The notes: a model not told the origin generated them from the sequence alone. A stretch of 37,616 nt of DNA from WHTB01 sp050699035 (GCA_050699035.1 JBOHDE010000008.1:1-37616); one strand, 5' to 3'; shown: positions 23,673-32,709, counted from the first letter of the stretch. Numbers and translations are program-made.

Positions 23673-25358
23673 ATGAAACCGACCGAGCTGATCCCTGGCC
23701 GCCGACCAGCTGCCCCGCTCTTGCTGGAGCTCGACCTGACCCGCGGCCTGCTGGAGGCGCCGGCGAGCTCGCCACTCGACGCCGTCCGCACCCGGCATAC
23801 GCCGATGCTGCGAACCGTCGTCGAGGCGCTGCGCAAGGCGTCGACCGACGACCGGGTGGTCGGTCTGGTGGCGCACGTCGGGTTCAACCAGCCGACGCTG
23901 TCCCAGTCCGAGGAGCTGCGCGCCGCCGTCGCCGACTTCCGCCGGGCGGGCAAGGCGACGGTGTGCTGGTCGGAGTCGTACGGCGAGATGGGGCCCGGCA
24001 ACGTCGCGTACCACCTGGCCAGCGCGTTCGAGCAGGTGTGGCTCCAGCCCAGCGGCGAGGTCGGGCTGATCGGGGTGGTCGCCGAGGCGGTATTCGTCCG
24101 CGACGCGCTCGACAAGCTCGGCATCGACCCCCAGATCGGCAAGCGGCACGAGTACAAGACCGCGGCCAACATGGTGCTCGAGTCGAGCATGACCGACGCG
24201 CACCGGGAGATGGCCGAGCGCCTGGTGGAGTCAGCGATGGATACCATCGTCGCGGAGGTCGCGGCCGCCCGCGGGATCGACGAGGCAGCGGTGCGAGCGG
24301 CGGTCGACCAGGCGCCGCTGCTGGCCACCGACGCGGTCGAGCGCCGGCTGGTCGACCAGCTCGGCTACCGCGACGAGGTGTATGCCGACCTGCGGGGCCG
24401 GCTCGGCGAGGTGGAGCTGCGGTTCGTCGAGCGGTACGGCAAGGGGCTGGCCGCGCTGGCCGGGAGCACGCCGCCGCTGGCCCGTCGGACCAAGCCCGTG
24501 GTCGCCGTCATCCAGGCGTCCGGTCCGATCCATCTGGGCCGCAGCGGCCGGTCGCCGCTGAGCGGCCCGTCGATCGGGTCCGACTCGCTCGGCGCCGCCC
24601 TGCGCGCCGCCGGTGCCGACGACGACGTCAAGGCGGTCGTGCTCCGCGTCGACAGCCCGGGCGGCTCGCACCTCGCGTCCGACGCGATCCACCGGGAGGT
24701 GCAGGCGCTGCGCCGGACGGGACGACCGGTCGTCGCGTCGATGGCGTCGGTCGCCGCCTCGGGTGGCTACTACATCGCGATGCCGGCCGACGTGGTGGTG
24801 GCCGGCGCGGGGACGTTCACCGGCTCGATCGGCGTCCTCGGCGGCAAGCAGGTGACCCAGGCTGCACTGTCGCGGATCGGCATCGAGCGCGAGAGCGTGT
24901 CCACCGGTGCGAACGCCGAGATGTTCTCCAGCCAGCGGCCGTTCACCGCCGAGGAGTGGCAGTGGCTGGAGGACTCGCTGGACCGGATCTACGCCGAGTT
25001 CACCGCCAAGGCCGCGGCAGACCGCGACATGCCGGTCGACGCGTTGCGCGAGGTGGCGAAGGGTCGGGTCTGGACCGGTGCCGACGCGGCCGACCGTGGC
25101 CTGGTCGACGAGCTCGGCGGCCTGTCGCACGCCGTCGACATCGCCTGCGACCGGGCCCGGCTGCGGCGCTCGGCGGTCGAGGTACGGATGGTGCCCAAGC
25201 ATCACCTGCTGGATCGGCTGCGCCCGGCCGACAGCAGCGAGCACCCCGCCGCGGCGACCCTCGCCGGCGGCCCCGGCCTGGTGCCGGCGCTGCTCAGCAC
25301 GCTCGGCCTCCCGCCGTACGGAGTGCTGACGATGCCGGTCACCTGGCGGCTGAGCTGA
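23673..25358 (+). CDS. sppA: Signal peptide peptidase SppA, long (67K) type
   Basis: A 561-aa S49-family peptidase with two tandem domains, as in E. coli SppA. The catalytic dyad is split between them: K162 in KRHEYKTAANM (N-terminal half) and S363 in SVAASGGYYIA (C-terminal half). GSIGVLGGK near 387 and the VWTGADAADRGLVDELGG block follow. SppA degrades cleaved signal peptides in the membrane. Unlike the E. coli protein it has no N-terminal membrane helix, so it may be peripheral or cytoplasmic. Start is ATG 23673; a frame from 23610 is upstream of the promoter. Its 3' end overlaps the convergent MFS gene by 20 bp. Confidence 0.92.
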   Translation: MKPTELIPGRRPAAPLLLELDLTRGLLEAPASSPLDAVRTRHTPMLRTVVEALRKASTDDRVVGLVAHVGFNQPTLSQSEELRAAVADFRRAGKATVCWSESYGEMGPGNVAYHLASAFEQVWLQPSGEVGLIGVVAEAVFVRDALDKLGIDPQIGKRHEYKTAANMVLESSMTDAHREMAERLVESAMDTIVAEVAAARGIDEAAVRAAVDQAPLLATDAVERRLVDQLGYRDEVYADLRGRLGEVELRFVERYGKGLAALAGSTPPLARRTKPVVAVIQASGPIHLGRSGRSPLSGPSIGSDSLGAALRAAGADDDVKAVVLRVDSPGGSHLASDAIHREVQALRRTGRPVVASMASVAASGGYYIAMPADVVVAGAGTFTGSIGVLGGKQVTQAALSRIGIERESVSTGANAEMFSSQRPFTAEEWQWLEDSLDRIYAEFTAKAAADRDMPVDALREVAKGRVWTGADAADRGLVDELGGLSHAVDIACDRARLRRSAVEVRMVPKHHLLDRLRPADSSEHPAAATLAGGPGLVPALLSTLGLPPYGVLTMPVTWRLS

Positions 25359-26547
25359 CCGGCCCGACGTCCGCACCCGCCACGCGGGCCGCCGCCCGGC
25401 GCAGCGCGGGGGTCAGCGCCGCGGACGCCGCAAGCGAGGCCACCGCCAGCAGGGCCATGGTGTACCCCGTGTCCATCGCGTCGGCCACGGCGCCGGCCAG
25501 CAGCGCGCCGAGCCCCTGACAGGTCATCCGGGCGGACGACTCGACCCCGAGGACCTGCCCGGACAGCTCGACGGGGGTGAGCGAGACCAGCAGCTCCTGC
25601 TGCGCCAGCGAGGCGGCATACCCGACGCACGCGACCGTCACCAGCAGGGCCGCGACCGGTACCCCGGGGTGCAGCGCGAAGGCGAGGAAGGGTACGGCGA
25701 GCAGGAACCGCAGCCAGGTCGCCGCCCGGCGCCGCCCGGACACCGACAGCAGGCGTCCGACGACGATGTCACCGGTCAGCATGCCTACCGCGGCGGCGAC
25801 GAACAGCGGCGCGGCCGAGTCGCCCGCGTACGGGACGAACAACGCCTCGCAGCCGACGACGAGGCCGTTAGGGACGCACAGCGCCAGCAGCAGCGGCCGG
25901 GTCGACGGCTGCCGCAGCAGCAGCCGGTTGCCGCGCCAGGTCTCGCGGAGCCCGGGCCGCGCCACGCGCCGCGGCTCGCGCTCCTCGAGACCGCGCCACA
26001 GCACGGGTACGGACAGGCACGCAATCCCCGCGGCCAGCACGAAGATCTCCCGCACGCTCATCAGGTGCAGGAGAATGCCCCCGGTGGCGAAGCCGACGAT
26101 CTGCATCACGCCCACGCTGGTGTTCATCGCCGAGCGACCCAACGCGAAGGCGTCGCGCGGCAGCACCGCGGCAAGCAGGCCCCACCGCACTCCGGCGCCG
26201 ATGGCCAGGACGTACGCCGTCACCAGCACCAGCCCGATCCGGGCCGCCGGTGGAAGGTCGAGCGCCGCCTGGAGCACGAGCACCAGCGCGGTGACCGCCG
26301 ACAGCGCGCTCAGCGTGCGTCGCGGCGGGCTGGCATCGGCAGCCGACATCAACGTCAACGCCCCGACGACCTGCGCCAGGGAGGGACCGAACATGGTGAG
26401 TGCGGTGAGCAGCGCCGAACCCGTCTGAGCGTGGACCAAGGTCGCCAGGCTGAGCGAGGACATGGTCGAGGCCGCGACGCCGAGGGCGGTGCTGGTCCAG
26501 AGGGCGCGGAACTCGCGGTGCCGGGCCAGCTCGGTGTAGGTGCGCAT
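25339..26547 (-). CDS. MFS transporter, probable drug/metabolite efflux
   Basis: A 402-aa major facilitator with about 12 hydrophobic segments. The N-terminal FRALWTSTALGVAASTMSSLSLA start and a helix 4-5 region with AGVRWGLLAAVLPRDAFALGRSAMNTS (residues about 118-145) resemble actinobacterial MFS exporters. The substrate is unknown. The start is ATG 26547 with a weak ribosome-binding sequence. It is divergent from an ArsR-like regulator, with about 58 bp between them, so that regulator probably controls it. Confidence 0.88.
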   Translation of the reverse strand: MRTYTELARHREFRALWTSTALGVAASTMSSLSLATLVHAQTGSALLTALTMFGPSLAQVVGALTLMSAADASPPRRTLSALSAVTALVLVLQAALDLPPAARIGLVLVTAYVLAIGAGVRWGLLAAVLPRDAFALGRSAMNTSVGVMQIVGFATGGILLHLMSVREIFVLAAGIACLSVPVLWRGLEEREPRRVARPGLRETWRGNRLLLRQPSTRPLLLALCVPNGLVVGCEALFVPYAGDSAAPLFVAAAVGMLTGDIVVGRLLSVSGRRRAATWLRFLLAVPFLAFALHPGVPVAALLVTVACVGYAASLAQQELLVSLTPVELSGQVLGVESSARMTCQGLGALLAGAVADAMDTGYTMALLAVASLAASAALTPALRRAAARVAGADVGPVSSAAR

Positions 26548-26581
26548 GCCGTGGAGCCTGCGACACCGTGACCAGATCCCC

Positions 26582-26599
26582 TACAGTTTCGACTGGAGG
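26582..26599 (+). promoter_or_regulatory. -10 element and ribosome-binding site deciding the regulator start at 26606
   Basis: TACAGT (26582-26587) is a likely -10 element and GGAGG (26595-26599) lies 6 bases before GTG 26606. Together they show that the regulator begins at 26606, not at an upstream ATG inside the divergent promoter region. Confidence 0.5.
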
Positions 26600-26605
26600 C
26601 GAAAC

Positions 26606-27568
26606 GTGGGCGTGTGGGTCGTGGACGCAGACGTGCTGGCGCGGGCCCGGTTCGGGACGTCGCAGCTGGCCGAGACGGTCGCCGGGCTGGACCTGCTCAA
26701 CCACCCCCAGACCCTTCCGTGGCACCGGCCGTGGCGTCAGCAGCACCTCGCGGCGTTCCATGCCTATCTCGACGCCGACCCGATCGTGGCCGCGATCGTC
26801 GCGCACGCCTTCTCGCCGGGGTGGACCGCCGACTTCCTGACCGTCCCGCCCGCCGGACCAGGACTCGACCTCGACCAGGAGATCGTCGACCTCGCGGCGC
26901 TGTCGGACGCGCAGGTTCGGGCGGACCTGGAGCGGGTGCGGGCACCGCTGCCGCCCGAGCTGGGTGCCAGCGGCCTGGCGGCTCGGGCGGCCGGCCTGTT
27001 GCGGTGGGTGTGGTCCCGCACCATCGCCCCGACCTGGGACCGTCGCCAGCGGGTGCTGCGCGCCGACGTCGTGTCCCGCACCTCGCGCCTCGGCAGCGAG
27101 GGCTGGTCCGGGGTGCTCGACGACATGCGTCCGGGCATGCGGTGGCTGGGACAGGGCGAGCTGCAGATCAACACCAACCCCTACCCGCCGCGCGACATCC
27201 GGGGTCGCGACCTGACATTCGTCGCCGCCCACTGCCGCCGCGGCTGGGTCACCTGGCGGCAGCGGGAGCCCGCGCGCTACGGCGTGGTCTACCCGGTGAC
27301 CGGGATCTTCGCGGACGGCTCCCGCACCACCCCCGGCGCGCTGACCCGCCTGCTCGGCGCCGCCCGCGCGACGGTGCTCATCCGGACGGCCGAGCCGGTC
27401 AGCACGAGCTCGCTCGTCGCGGTGACGGGGATGCCGCTCAGCACGGTCGGCGGCCACCTGCGGGTGCTCCTTGACGCGGGCCTGCTGCAACGCCGGCGAT
27501 CGGGACGCGAGGTGCTGTACTGGTGGACCGATGCGGCCCACGAGCTCGTCGCCGGGGCGAGCGGGTGA
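26606..27568 (+). CDS. ArsR-like winged-helix regulator with long N-terminal domain (DUF5937-like)
   Basis: A 320-aa protein. The C-terminal 60 residues are a winged helix of the ArsR type (PVSTSSLVAVTGMPLSTVGG, HLRVLLDAGLLQRRRSGREVLYW). The larger N-terminal domain is of the uncharacterised kind often attached to ArsR-type helices in actinobacteria; I recall it as DUF5937. It is divergent from an MFS transporter, a common pairing in which the regulator controls the transporter. No Cys-rich metal site of classical ArsR is visible, so the ligand is probably organic. Confidence 0.83.
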   Translation: MGVWVVDADVLARARFGTSQLAETVAGLDLLNHPQTLPWHRPWRQQHLAAFHAYLDADPIVAAIVAHAFSPGWTADFLTVPPAGPGLDLDQEIVDLAALSDAQVRADLERVRAPLPPELGASGLAARAAGLLRWVWSRTIAPTWDRRQRVLRADVVSRTSRLGSEGWSGVLDDMRPGMRWLGQGELQINTNPYPPRDIRGRDLTFVAAHCRRGWVTWRQREPARYGVVYPVTGIFADGSRTTPGALTRLLGAARATVLIRTAEPVSTSSLVAVTGMPLSTVGGHLRVLLDAGLLQRRRSGREVLYWWTDAAHELVAGASG

Positions 27569-27586
27569 CGGTCGGGCGGTTCTCGG

Positions 27587-27931
27587 TCAGCCTGACGGGC
27601 GGTGCTTCTTGGGCAGCTTGGCGACGACGGTGGTGTAGGACGTGTCGACCGCCTCGATGATCTCGTCGTCAGGGATGGCGCCGCCGATGTCGAGGGTGTT
27701 CCAGCCGGACCGGCCGATATAGGCCATCACGTGCGCGTCGTCGGGAAAGCGCAGCAGCCACTCGTCGGCCTCGTCCCGGTTGGCGCCGCACTTGACGCCG
27801 ACCGACGCCCCGTCGCCGAGGAACGCGAAGATCTTGTCGTGCACCTTGGCGACGACGTCACCCTCCCACGGCTCGTCCTGCCAGGCGCCGGGCTTGCCGA
27901 GGCAATGCTTGAGCAGCTCCTCGGGGCTCAT
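27587..27931 (-). CDS. MmcQ/YjbR-family protein (paralogue 1)
   Basis: A 114-aa member of the MmcQ/YjbR family of small CyaY-like-fold proteins, some reported to bind DNA. Typical features are the acidic EPWEGDVVAKVHDKIFAFLGDG start and the C-terminal SGWNTLDIGGAIPDDEIIEAVDTSYTTVVAKLPKK stretch (residues 74-110). It overlaps uvrB by 4 bp (ATGA at 27928-27931), so it is probably co-transcribed with uvrB. A second paralogue is divergent from uvrB at 30112. Confidence 0.88.
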   Translation of the reverse strand: MSPEELLKHCLGKPGAWQDEPWEGDVVAKVHDKIFAFLGDGASVGVKCGANRDEADEWLLRFPDDAHVMAYIGRSGWNTLDIGGAIPDDEIIEAVDTSYTTVVAKLPKKHRPSG

Positions 27932-30033
27932 CGCGCGCCGGCCTCGACCATCTGCCGCAGCTCCTTCTTCAGGTCACGGATCTCGTCACGCAGCCGGGCG
28001 GCGACCTCGAACTGCAGCTCGGCGGCCGCGGTGTGCATCTGGTCGGTCAGCTCCTGCACGAGGGCGGCCAGCTCGCCGGCCGGCAGCCCGGTCAGGTCGG
28101 GACGCTTGCGCCCGCTCAGCGTGCTGCCGAGCGCCGGGACCGGTGCCTTGCCGCGGCTCTGCTGACGGCCGCCGCCGCCAAGCAGCTTCTCGGTGTCGGC
28201 GTCCTCGCGGGCCAGCATGTCGGTGATGTCGGCGATCCGTTTGCGCAGCGGGGTGGGGTCGACGCCCTTGGCCTTGTTGTACGCCACCTGCTTGGCCCGC
28301 CGCCGGTTGGTCTCGTCGATCGCCTGCTGCATCGACTTGGTGACCGTGTCGGCGTACATGTGCACCTGCCCCGACACGTTGCGCGCCGCGCGGCCGATGG
28401 TCTGGATCAGCGAGGTGCCCGAGCGCAGGAAGCCCTCCTTGTCGGCGTCGAGGATCGCCACCAGCGAGACCTCGGGCAGGTCGAGACCCTCCCGCAGCAG
28501 GTTGATGCCGACCAGGACGTCGTACTCACCCATCCGCAGCTCGCGCAGCAGCTCGATCCGCCGCAAGGTGTCGACCTCGCTGTGCAGGTAGCGGGTGCGG
28601 ACACCGGACTCCAGCAGGTAGTCGGTGAGGTCCTCCGACATCTTCTTGGTCAGCGTGGTGACGAGCACCCGCTCGCCGCGCTCGGTGCGGGTGCCGATCT
28701 CGTGGATCAGGTCGTCGATCTGCCCCTTGGTCGGCTTGACCACCACCTCGGGGTCGACCAGCCCGGTCGGCCGGATGATCTGCTCGACGACGCCATCGAC
28801 CCGCGACAGCTCGTAGGGCCCCGGCGTCGCAGACATGTGGACGGTCTGGCCGATCCGCTCCAGGAACTCCTCCCAGCGCAGCGGCCGGTTGTCCATCGCG
28901 CTCGGCAGCCGGAAGCCGTGCTCGACCAGCGTACGCTTGCGGGACATGTCACCTTCGTACATGCCGCCGATCTGCGGCACGGTGACGTGTGACTCGTCGA
29001 TCACCAGCAGGAAGTCCTCCGGGAAGTAGTCGAGCAGGCAGTGCGGGGCGCTGCCGGGCGACCGGCCGTCGGTGTGTCGCGAGTAGTTCTCGATGCCGGA
29101 GCACGACCCGATCTGACGCATCATCTCGATGTCGTACGTCGTCCGCATGCGCAGCCGCTGCGCCTCCAGCAGCTTGCCCTGCCGCTCGAGCTCGGCCAGC
29201 CGCTCGGCCAGCTCCTCCTCGATGCCCCCGATCGCCCGCTCCATCCGCTCCGGCGCCGTGACGTAGTGGGTGGCGGCGCCGATGTAGAGCTCGTCCTCCT
29301 CGCTCAGCACCTCGCCGGTCAGCGGATGCAGGGTCATCAGCCGCTCGATCTCGTCGCCGAAGAACTCCACCCGGACGGCCAGCTCCTGGTAGACGGGGAA
29401 CACCTCGAGCGTGTCGCCGCGAACCCGGAACGTGCCCCTCGTGCCGGCCGTGTCGTTGCGGGCGTACTGCACCTGCACGAGCTTGCGCAGCAGCCCGTCG
29501 CGGTCGGTCTCCTCGCCGACCTTCACATGGACCATCCGGTTGAGGTACTCGTCGGCCGACCCGAGACCGTAGATGCACGACACCGTCGCGACCACGATCA
29601 CGTCGCGGCGGGTCAGCAGCGACCAGGTGGCAGAGTGCCGGAGCCGCTCGACCTCGTCGTTGATCGACGAGTCCTTCTCGATGTAGGTGTCGGTCTGGGG
29701 TACGTACGCCTCCGGCTGGTAGTAGTCGTAGTAGGAGACGAAGTACTCGACGGCGTTGTCGGGGAAGAACTCCCGCAGCTCGTTGGCGAACTGGGCGGCC
29801 AGCGTCTTGTTGGGCTGCATCACCAGGACTGGTCGCTGCACCCGCTCGGCGAGCCACGCCACGCTCGCCGTCTTGCCGGTGCCGGTCGCGCCGAGCAGGA
29901 CGACGTCCTTCTCGCCCCCGCGGATCCGCCGCTCGAGGTCGTCGATCGCGGTCGGCTGGTCGCCCGACGGGGTGATGTCCGCGCCGAACCTGAACGGCGA
30001 CACCTGGCGCTGGAGATCGGTGATCGGCCTCAT
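27928..30033 (-). CDS. uvrB: UvrABC system protein B (helicase-like damage verifier)
   Basis: Central protein of nucleotide excision repair; receives lesion DNA from UvrA and is cut beside by UvrC. The 701-aa protein has Walker A GATGTGKT (K54), the damage-clamping beta-hairpin around VSYYDYYQPEAYVP (residues about 92-105), the DESHVT box, the SATPGPYE motif, the IGRAARN helicase motif, and a C-terminal UVR helix pair (LQFEVAARLRDEIRDLKKEL). I start at ATG 30033, the universal MRPITDL-type N-terminus, 7 nt after a -10 element. A longer frame to 30696 is antisense to the YjbR and PLD genes. No SOS box is visible. Confidence 0.97.
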   Translation of the reverse strand: MRPITDLQRQVSPFRFGADITPSGDQPTAIDDLERRIRGGEKDVVLLGATGTGKTASVAWLAERVQRPVLVMQPNKTLAAQFANELREFFPDNAVEYFVSYYDYYQPEAYVPQTDTYIEKDSSINDEVERLRHSATWSLLTRRDVIVVATVSCIYGLGSADEYLNRMVHVKVGEETDRDGLLRKLVQVQYARNDTAGTRGTFRVRGDTLEVFPVYQELAVRVEFFGDEIERLMTLHPLTGEVLSEEDELYIGAATHYVTAPERMERAIGGIEEELAERLAELERQGKLLEAQRLRMRTTYDIEMMRQIGSCSGIENYSRHTDGRSPGSAPHCLLDYFPEDFLLVIDESHVTVPQIGGMYEGDMSRKRTLVEHGFRLPSAMDNRPLRWEEFLERIGQTVHMSATPGPYELSRVDGVVEQIIRPTGLVDPEVVVKPTKGQIDDLIHEIGTRTERGERVLVTTLTKKMSEDLTDYLLESGVRTRYLHSEVDTLRRIELLRELRMGEYDVLVGINLLREGLDLPEVSLVAILDADKEGFLRSGTSLIQTIGRAARNVSGQVHMYADTVTKSMQQAIDETNRRRAKQVAYNKAKGVDPTPLRKRIADITDMLAREDADTEKLLGGGGRQQSRGKAPVPALGSTLSGRKRPDLTGLPAGELAALVQELTDQMHTAAAELQFEVAARLRDEIRDLKKELRQMVEAGAR

Positions 30034-30040
30034 GGCGACA

Positions 30041-30046
30041 ACCGTA
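30041..30046 (-). promoter_or_regulatory. -10 element of a probable leaderless uvrB promoter
   Basis: On the minus strand, TACGGT (30046 to 30041) lies 7 nt before the uvrB ATG at 30033, with no ribosome-binding sequence. No GAAC-N4-GTTC site is seen in the 78-bp gap to the divergent gene. Confidence 0.5.
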
Positions 30047-30111
30047 CGACGTTCCCCAGACAATCGACCCGGACAACCACCCTTGTCGTCGGCGGGTGCC
30101 ATCATCGGCGC

Positions 30112-30516
30112 ATGACCCTGGACCCATCTGCCAACGACCCGCTGCCCCGGCTGCGCGGGCTGTGCCTGGCCCTGCCGGAGGTCACCGAGAAGCTCAGCCA
30201 CGGCGAGCCGACCTGGTTCGTCCGCAAGACGTTCGTGACGTACGCCGACCACCATCACGACGACCGCCTCGGGTTCTGGTGCGCCGCCCCGCCCGGCGCC
30301 CAGGGCGAGCTGGTCGCGGCCGACCCGGACCGCTTCTTTGTGCCGCCGTACGTCGGCATGCGCGGCTGGCTCGGCGTCCGCCTCGACGTACCCCTCGACT
30401 GGAAGGAGATCGCCGAGCTGGTGACCGACGCCTACCGCGAGGTGGCACCGAAGAAGCTGGTCGCGCGGCTCGACGCGGCCGGTGGGCTCGCGGGGGCTCC
30501 GCCCGACATGCCCTAG
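30112..30516 (+). CDS. MmcQ/YjbR-family protein (paralogue 2)
   Basis: A 134-aa MmcQ/YjbR protein divergent from uvrB. Family features are LPEVTEKLSHGEPTWFVRKTFVTYADHHHDDRLGFWCAAPPG (residues 21-62), RFFVPPYVGMRGWLGVRLD and the terminal EIAELVTDAYREVAPKKLVA helix. It is longer and clearly distinct from paralogue 1 at 27587. Start is ATG 30112. No ribosome-binding sequence is obvious, so a leaderless start is possible. Confidence 0.88.
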   Translation: MTLDPSANDPLPRLRGLCLALPEVTEKLSHGEPTWFVRKTFVTYADHHHDDRLGFWCAAPPGAQGELVAADPDRFFVPPYVGMRGWLGVRLDVPLDWKEIAELVTDAYREVAPKKLVARLDAAGGLAGAPPDMP

Positions 30517-30519
30517 GTT
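30514..30519 (+). promoter_or_regulatory. -10 element of the PLD gene, overlapping the upstream stop codon
   Basis: TAGGTT (30514-30519) includes the TAG stop codon of the YjbR gene and ends 7 nt before ATG 30527, as expected for a leaderless start. The gene could therefore be read on its own and not only from the upstream gene. Confidence 0.45.
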
Positions 30520-30526
30520 CTGGTGC

Positions 30527-31750
30527 ATGGGGATCGGGTCGCTGCTCAAGCGGATGCTGCTGGTCGTGCTCGGCCTGCAGGCGGTGACGATCGCGGTGAT
30601 CAGCGTCATCGACGCCGTCCGCAAACGGCACCGACCGCAGTCCGCCTTCCCCCGCAGCGAGCCCGCCGACGCGAAGATCGGGGACGACCGGGTCACGGTC
30701 TACGCATACGGCGAGGACCTCTACGCCGACATGCTGGCCGCCATTCGCGCGGCGCGGCGCCGGGTGCTGTTCGAGTCGTTCATCTGGAAGGGCGACGCGG
30801 TCGGGCAGGCGTTCAAGGACGCGCTGGTCGAGGCCGCCGACCGGGGCGTGCAGGTGTACGTGATCTACGACGGGTTCGCCAACCTGGTGGTCCCCGGCCG
30901 GTTCAAGCGGTTCCCCGACTCGCTGCAGGTGCTGGAGTACCCCGTCTTCGCGCCGGGCTGGCGGTTCTTCGACTTCCGGCGGTACGGCCGGGACCACCGC
31001 AAGATCCTGGTCGTCGACGACGAGGTCGGCTTCGTCGGCGGCTACAACATCGGCGCGCTCTACGCGACGCAGTGGCGCGACACCCACGTCCGGGTCGACG
31101 GGCCGAGCGCGTGGGGTCTCAAGAACGCCTTCGTCGACTTCTGGAACCTGCACCGGCAGGCCCACCACCCCGTCCTGAGGGACGTCGGCGCGTCGGTCTG
31201 GGAGGCCAGGATCCGGGTGCATCGCAACATCCCGCGGCAGCAGGTGTTCCCGATCCGGGGGATGTACCTCGAGGCGATCGACCGCGCCCAGCACCACATC
31301 TACCTCACCCAGGCCTACTTCATCCCCGACTCCGAGATCCTCGGGTCGCTGCTCGCGGCGGCCCGCCGGGGCGTCGACGTACGCCTGCTGGTCCCGGCCG
31401 TGTCCAACCACGTCGTGGCCGACTGGCTGTCGCGTGGCTTCTACTCGACGCTGCTGCGCGGTGGTGTGCGGATCCTGCTGTACGAGAACGCCATGGTGCA
31501 CGCCAAGACCACCACCATCGACGGCCAGTGGTCCACCATCGGCACCGCCAACATCGACCGGCTGAGCCTGACCGGCAACTACGAGGTCAACGCCGAGTTC
31601 TACTCCCCCGAGCTGGCCCGGCAGCTGGAGGCCGTGTTCGCGGCCGACTCCGCGAACACCAGCGAGCTGTCACCGGCGGACTGGGCCGAGCGGCCGGTCG
31701 TCGCCAAGTTCAGCGAGACCGTGCTGGCGCCGCTCCGCCCGCTGCTCTAG
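30527..31750 (+). CDS. Phospholipase D-family protein, probably cardiolipin synthase-like
   Basis: A 407-aa protein with an N-terminal membrane helix (residues 10-29, LLVVLGLQAVTIAVISVI) and two HKD catalytic motifs: H157, K159, D164 in DHRKILVVDD and H325, K327, D332 in VHAKTTTIDG. GGYNIG and TANIDRLS follow the two motifs. This is the layout of cardiolipin synthase-type phospholipid transferases, although other PLD-fold hydrolases cannot be excluded. It ends directly against the convergent glycosylase stop, with no base between. Confidence 0.92.
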   Translation: MGIGSLLKRMLLVVLGLQAVTIAVISVIDAVRKRHRPQSAFPRSEPADAKIGDDRVTVYAYGEDLYADMLAAIRAARRRVLFESFIWKGDAVGQAFKDALVEAADRGVQVYVIYDGFANLVVPGRFKRFPDSLQVLEYPVFAPGWRFFDFRRYGRDHRKILVVDDEVGFVGGYNIGALYATQWRDTHVRVDGPSAWGLKNAFVDFWNLHRQAHHPVLRDVGASVWEARIRVHRNIPRQQVFPIRGMYLEAIDRAQHHIYLTQAYFIPDSEILGSLLAAARRGVDVRLLVPAVSNHVVADWLSRGFYSTLLRGGVRILLYENAMVHAKTTTIDGQWSTIGTANIDRLSLTGNYEVNAEFYSPELARQLEAVFAADSANTSELSPADWAERPVVAKFSETVLAPLRPLL

Positions 31751-32695
31751 TCAGCGGCGGGATCCCGGCAGGTGGCGCCGCGGAGCCATCCGCGGACCAC
31801 GCCGCGGGCGACGTGCACCGCTGAGCTCGAGCAGCCGCTGCACCCGGTAGCGGTGCGGCCGGTACGGCTCGAGCAGCTCGGCGAGCCCGGCGTCGTCGAC
31901 CTGTGCACCGGTCAACGCCCAGCCGATGTCCTTGGCGACGTGGTAGTCGCCGAAGCTGACCGCGTCGGCGTCCCCGTGGGCGCGTTGGCGCACCTCCGCG
32001 GCGGTCCAGACGCCGATGCCGGGCAGCGAGCACAGCCGGCGCTCGACCTCCGCGGCGGGTAGCCCGACGGTGCGCTCCAGCGCCGGCGCCACCCGGGCCG
32101 CCGTCACGGCGGTGCGCGAGCGGGCCGGGTCGACCTGCATCCGCAGCCACTCCCAGGACGGCACCCGGCGAACCGTCTCCGGCTCCGGCGGCAGGCGCAG
32201 CCCTCGGGCCGCACCCGGCCCCGGCGCCACGTCGCCGTACCGGTGGACCAGCCGCCGCCAGCCGGACCAGGCCTCCTGGCCGGTCACCTTCTGCTCGATG
32301 ATCGCCGGCAGCAGGGACTCGAACACCAGGCCGGTCGCGGGCACCCGCCAGCCGGAGAACCGGTGGTAGGCGTCGGCCAGCACCGGGTGTCCGGGGACGA
32401 ACCCGGCCGGGTCGTCGGCCGCGCCGAGCAGCGACGGCAGCCGGTCCAGCATCCATTCGGCGCCGGGTCCCCAGGCGCTGGCCAGCACCTCGCCGAGGTC
32501 GGGGCACGCCTGCAGGTGGAGGGTCACGTCACCCTCGGGGGTGCGGCTGGCCCGCCAGACCGCTCCCGAGGCCCGGTCGACCTGGTGCACCGGGTCGCCC
32601 CGGCCACGGCGGAGCGTGGATAGTGTCCGGCCGAGGTCGCACGCGTACCCCGGGCGCCAGCGGCGCACCGTTGCTGCTCCCGTGACTGTCGGCAC
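31751..32695 (-). CDS. AlkA-like HhH-GPD DNA glycosylase
   Basis: A 314-aa base-excision glycosylase-like protein. The helix-hairpin-helix motif LPGIGVWTAAEV is at residues 224-235, and the catalytic Asp lies in VSFGDYHVAKD (D250, matching the second Asp of AlkA PDDYLI). The N-terminal 100 residues may form an AlkA-N-like domain. It probably removes alkylated bases such as 3-methyladenine. Start is GTG 32695, giving MPTVTGAATVRRW, 8 nt after TATTGT; upstream frame lies in the ligase gene. Confidence 0.85.
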   Translation of the reverse strand: MPTVTGAATVRRWRPGYACDLGRTLSTLRRGRGDPVHQVDRASGAVWRASRTPEGDVTLHLQACPDLGEVLASAWGPGAEWMLDRLPSLLGAADDPAGFVPGHPVLADAYHRFSGWRVPATGLVFESLLPAIIEQKVTGQEAWSGWRRLVHRYGDVAPGPGAARGLRLPPEPETVRRVPSWEWLRMQVDPARSRTAVTAARVAPALERTVGLPAAEVERRLCSLPGIGVWTAAEVRQRAHGDADAVSFGDYHVAKDIGWALTGAQVDDAGLAELLEPYRPHRYRVQRLLELSGARRPRRGPRMAPRRHLPGSRR

Positions 32696-32702
32696 AGCAC
32701 AG

Positions 32703-32709
32703 CACAATA
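32703..32709. promoter_or_regulatory. Overlapping divergent -10 elements (glycosylase and ligase)
   Basis: CACAAT (32703-32708, +) lies 7 nt before the ligase GTG at 32716. TATTGT (32709 to 32704, -) lies 8 nt before the glycosylase GTG at 32695. Both are on the same six or seven base pairs. The two start codons are only 20 bp apart. Confidence 0.5.

Noticed and set aside
29041..30111. N-terminal extension of the second YjbR frame
   Set aside because: It is antisense to uvrB; the family sequence begins at 30112.
30034..30111. Possible SOS box before uvrB (CGTACGACGTTCC)
   Set aside because: Only the GTTC half fits the GAAC-N4-GTTC pattern; the other half is missing.
30034..30696. N-terminal extension of the uvrB frame
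   Set aside because: It runs antisense through the second YjbR gene and the PLD gene start; the conserved UvrB N-terminus begins at 30033.
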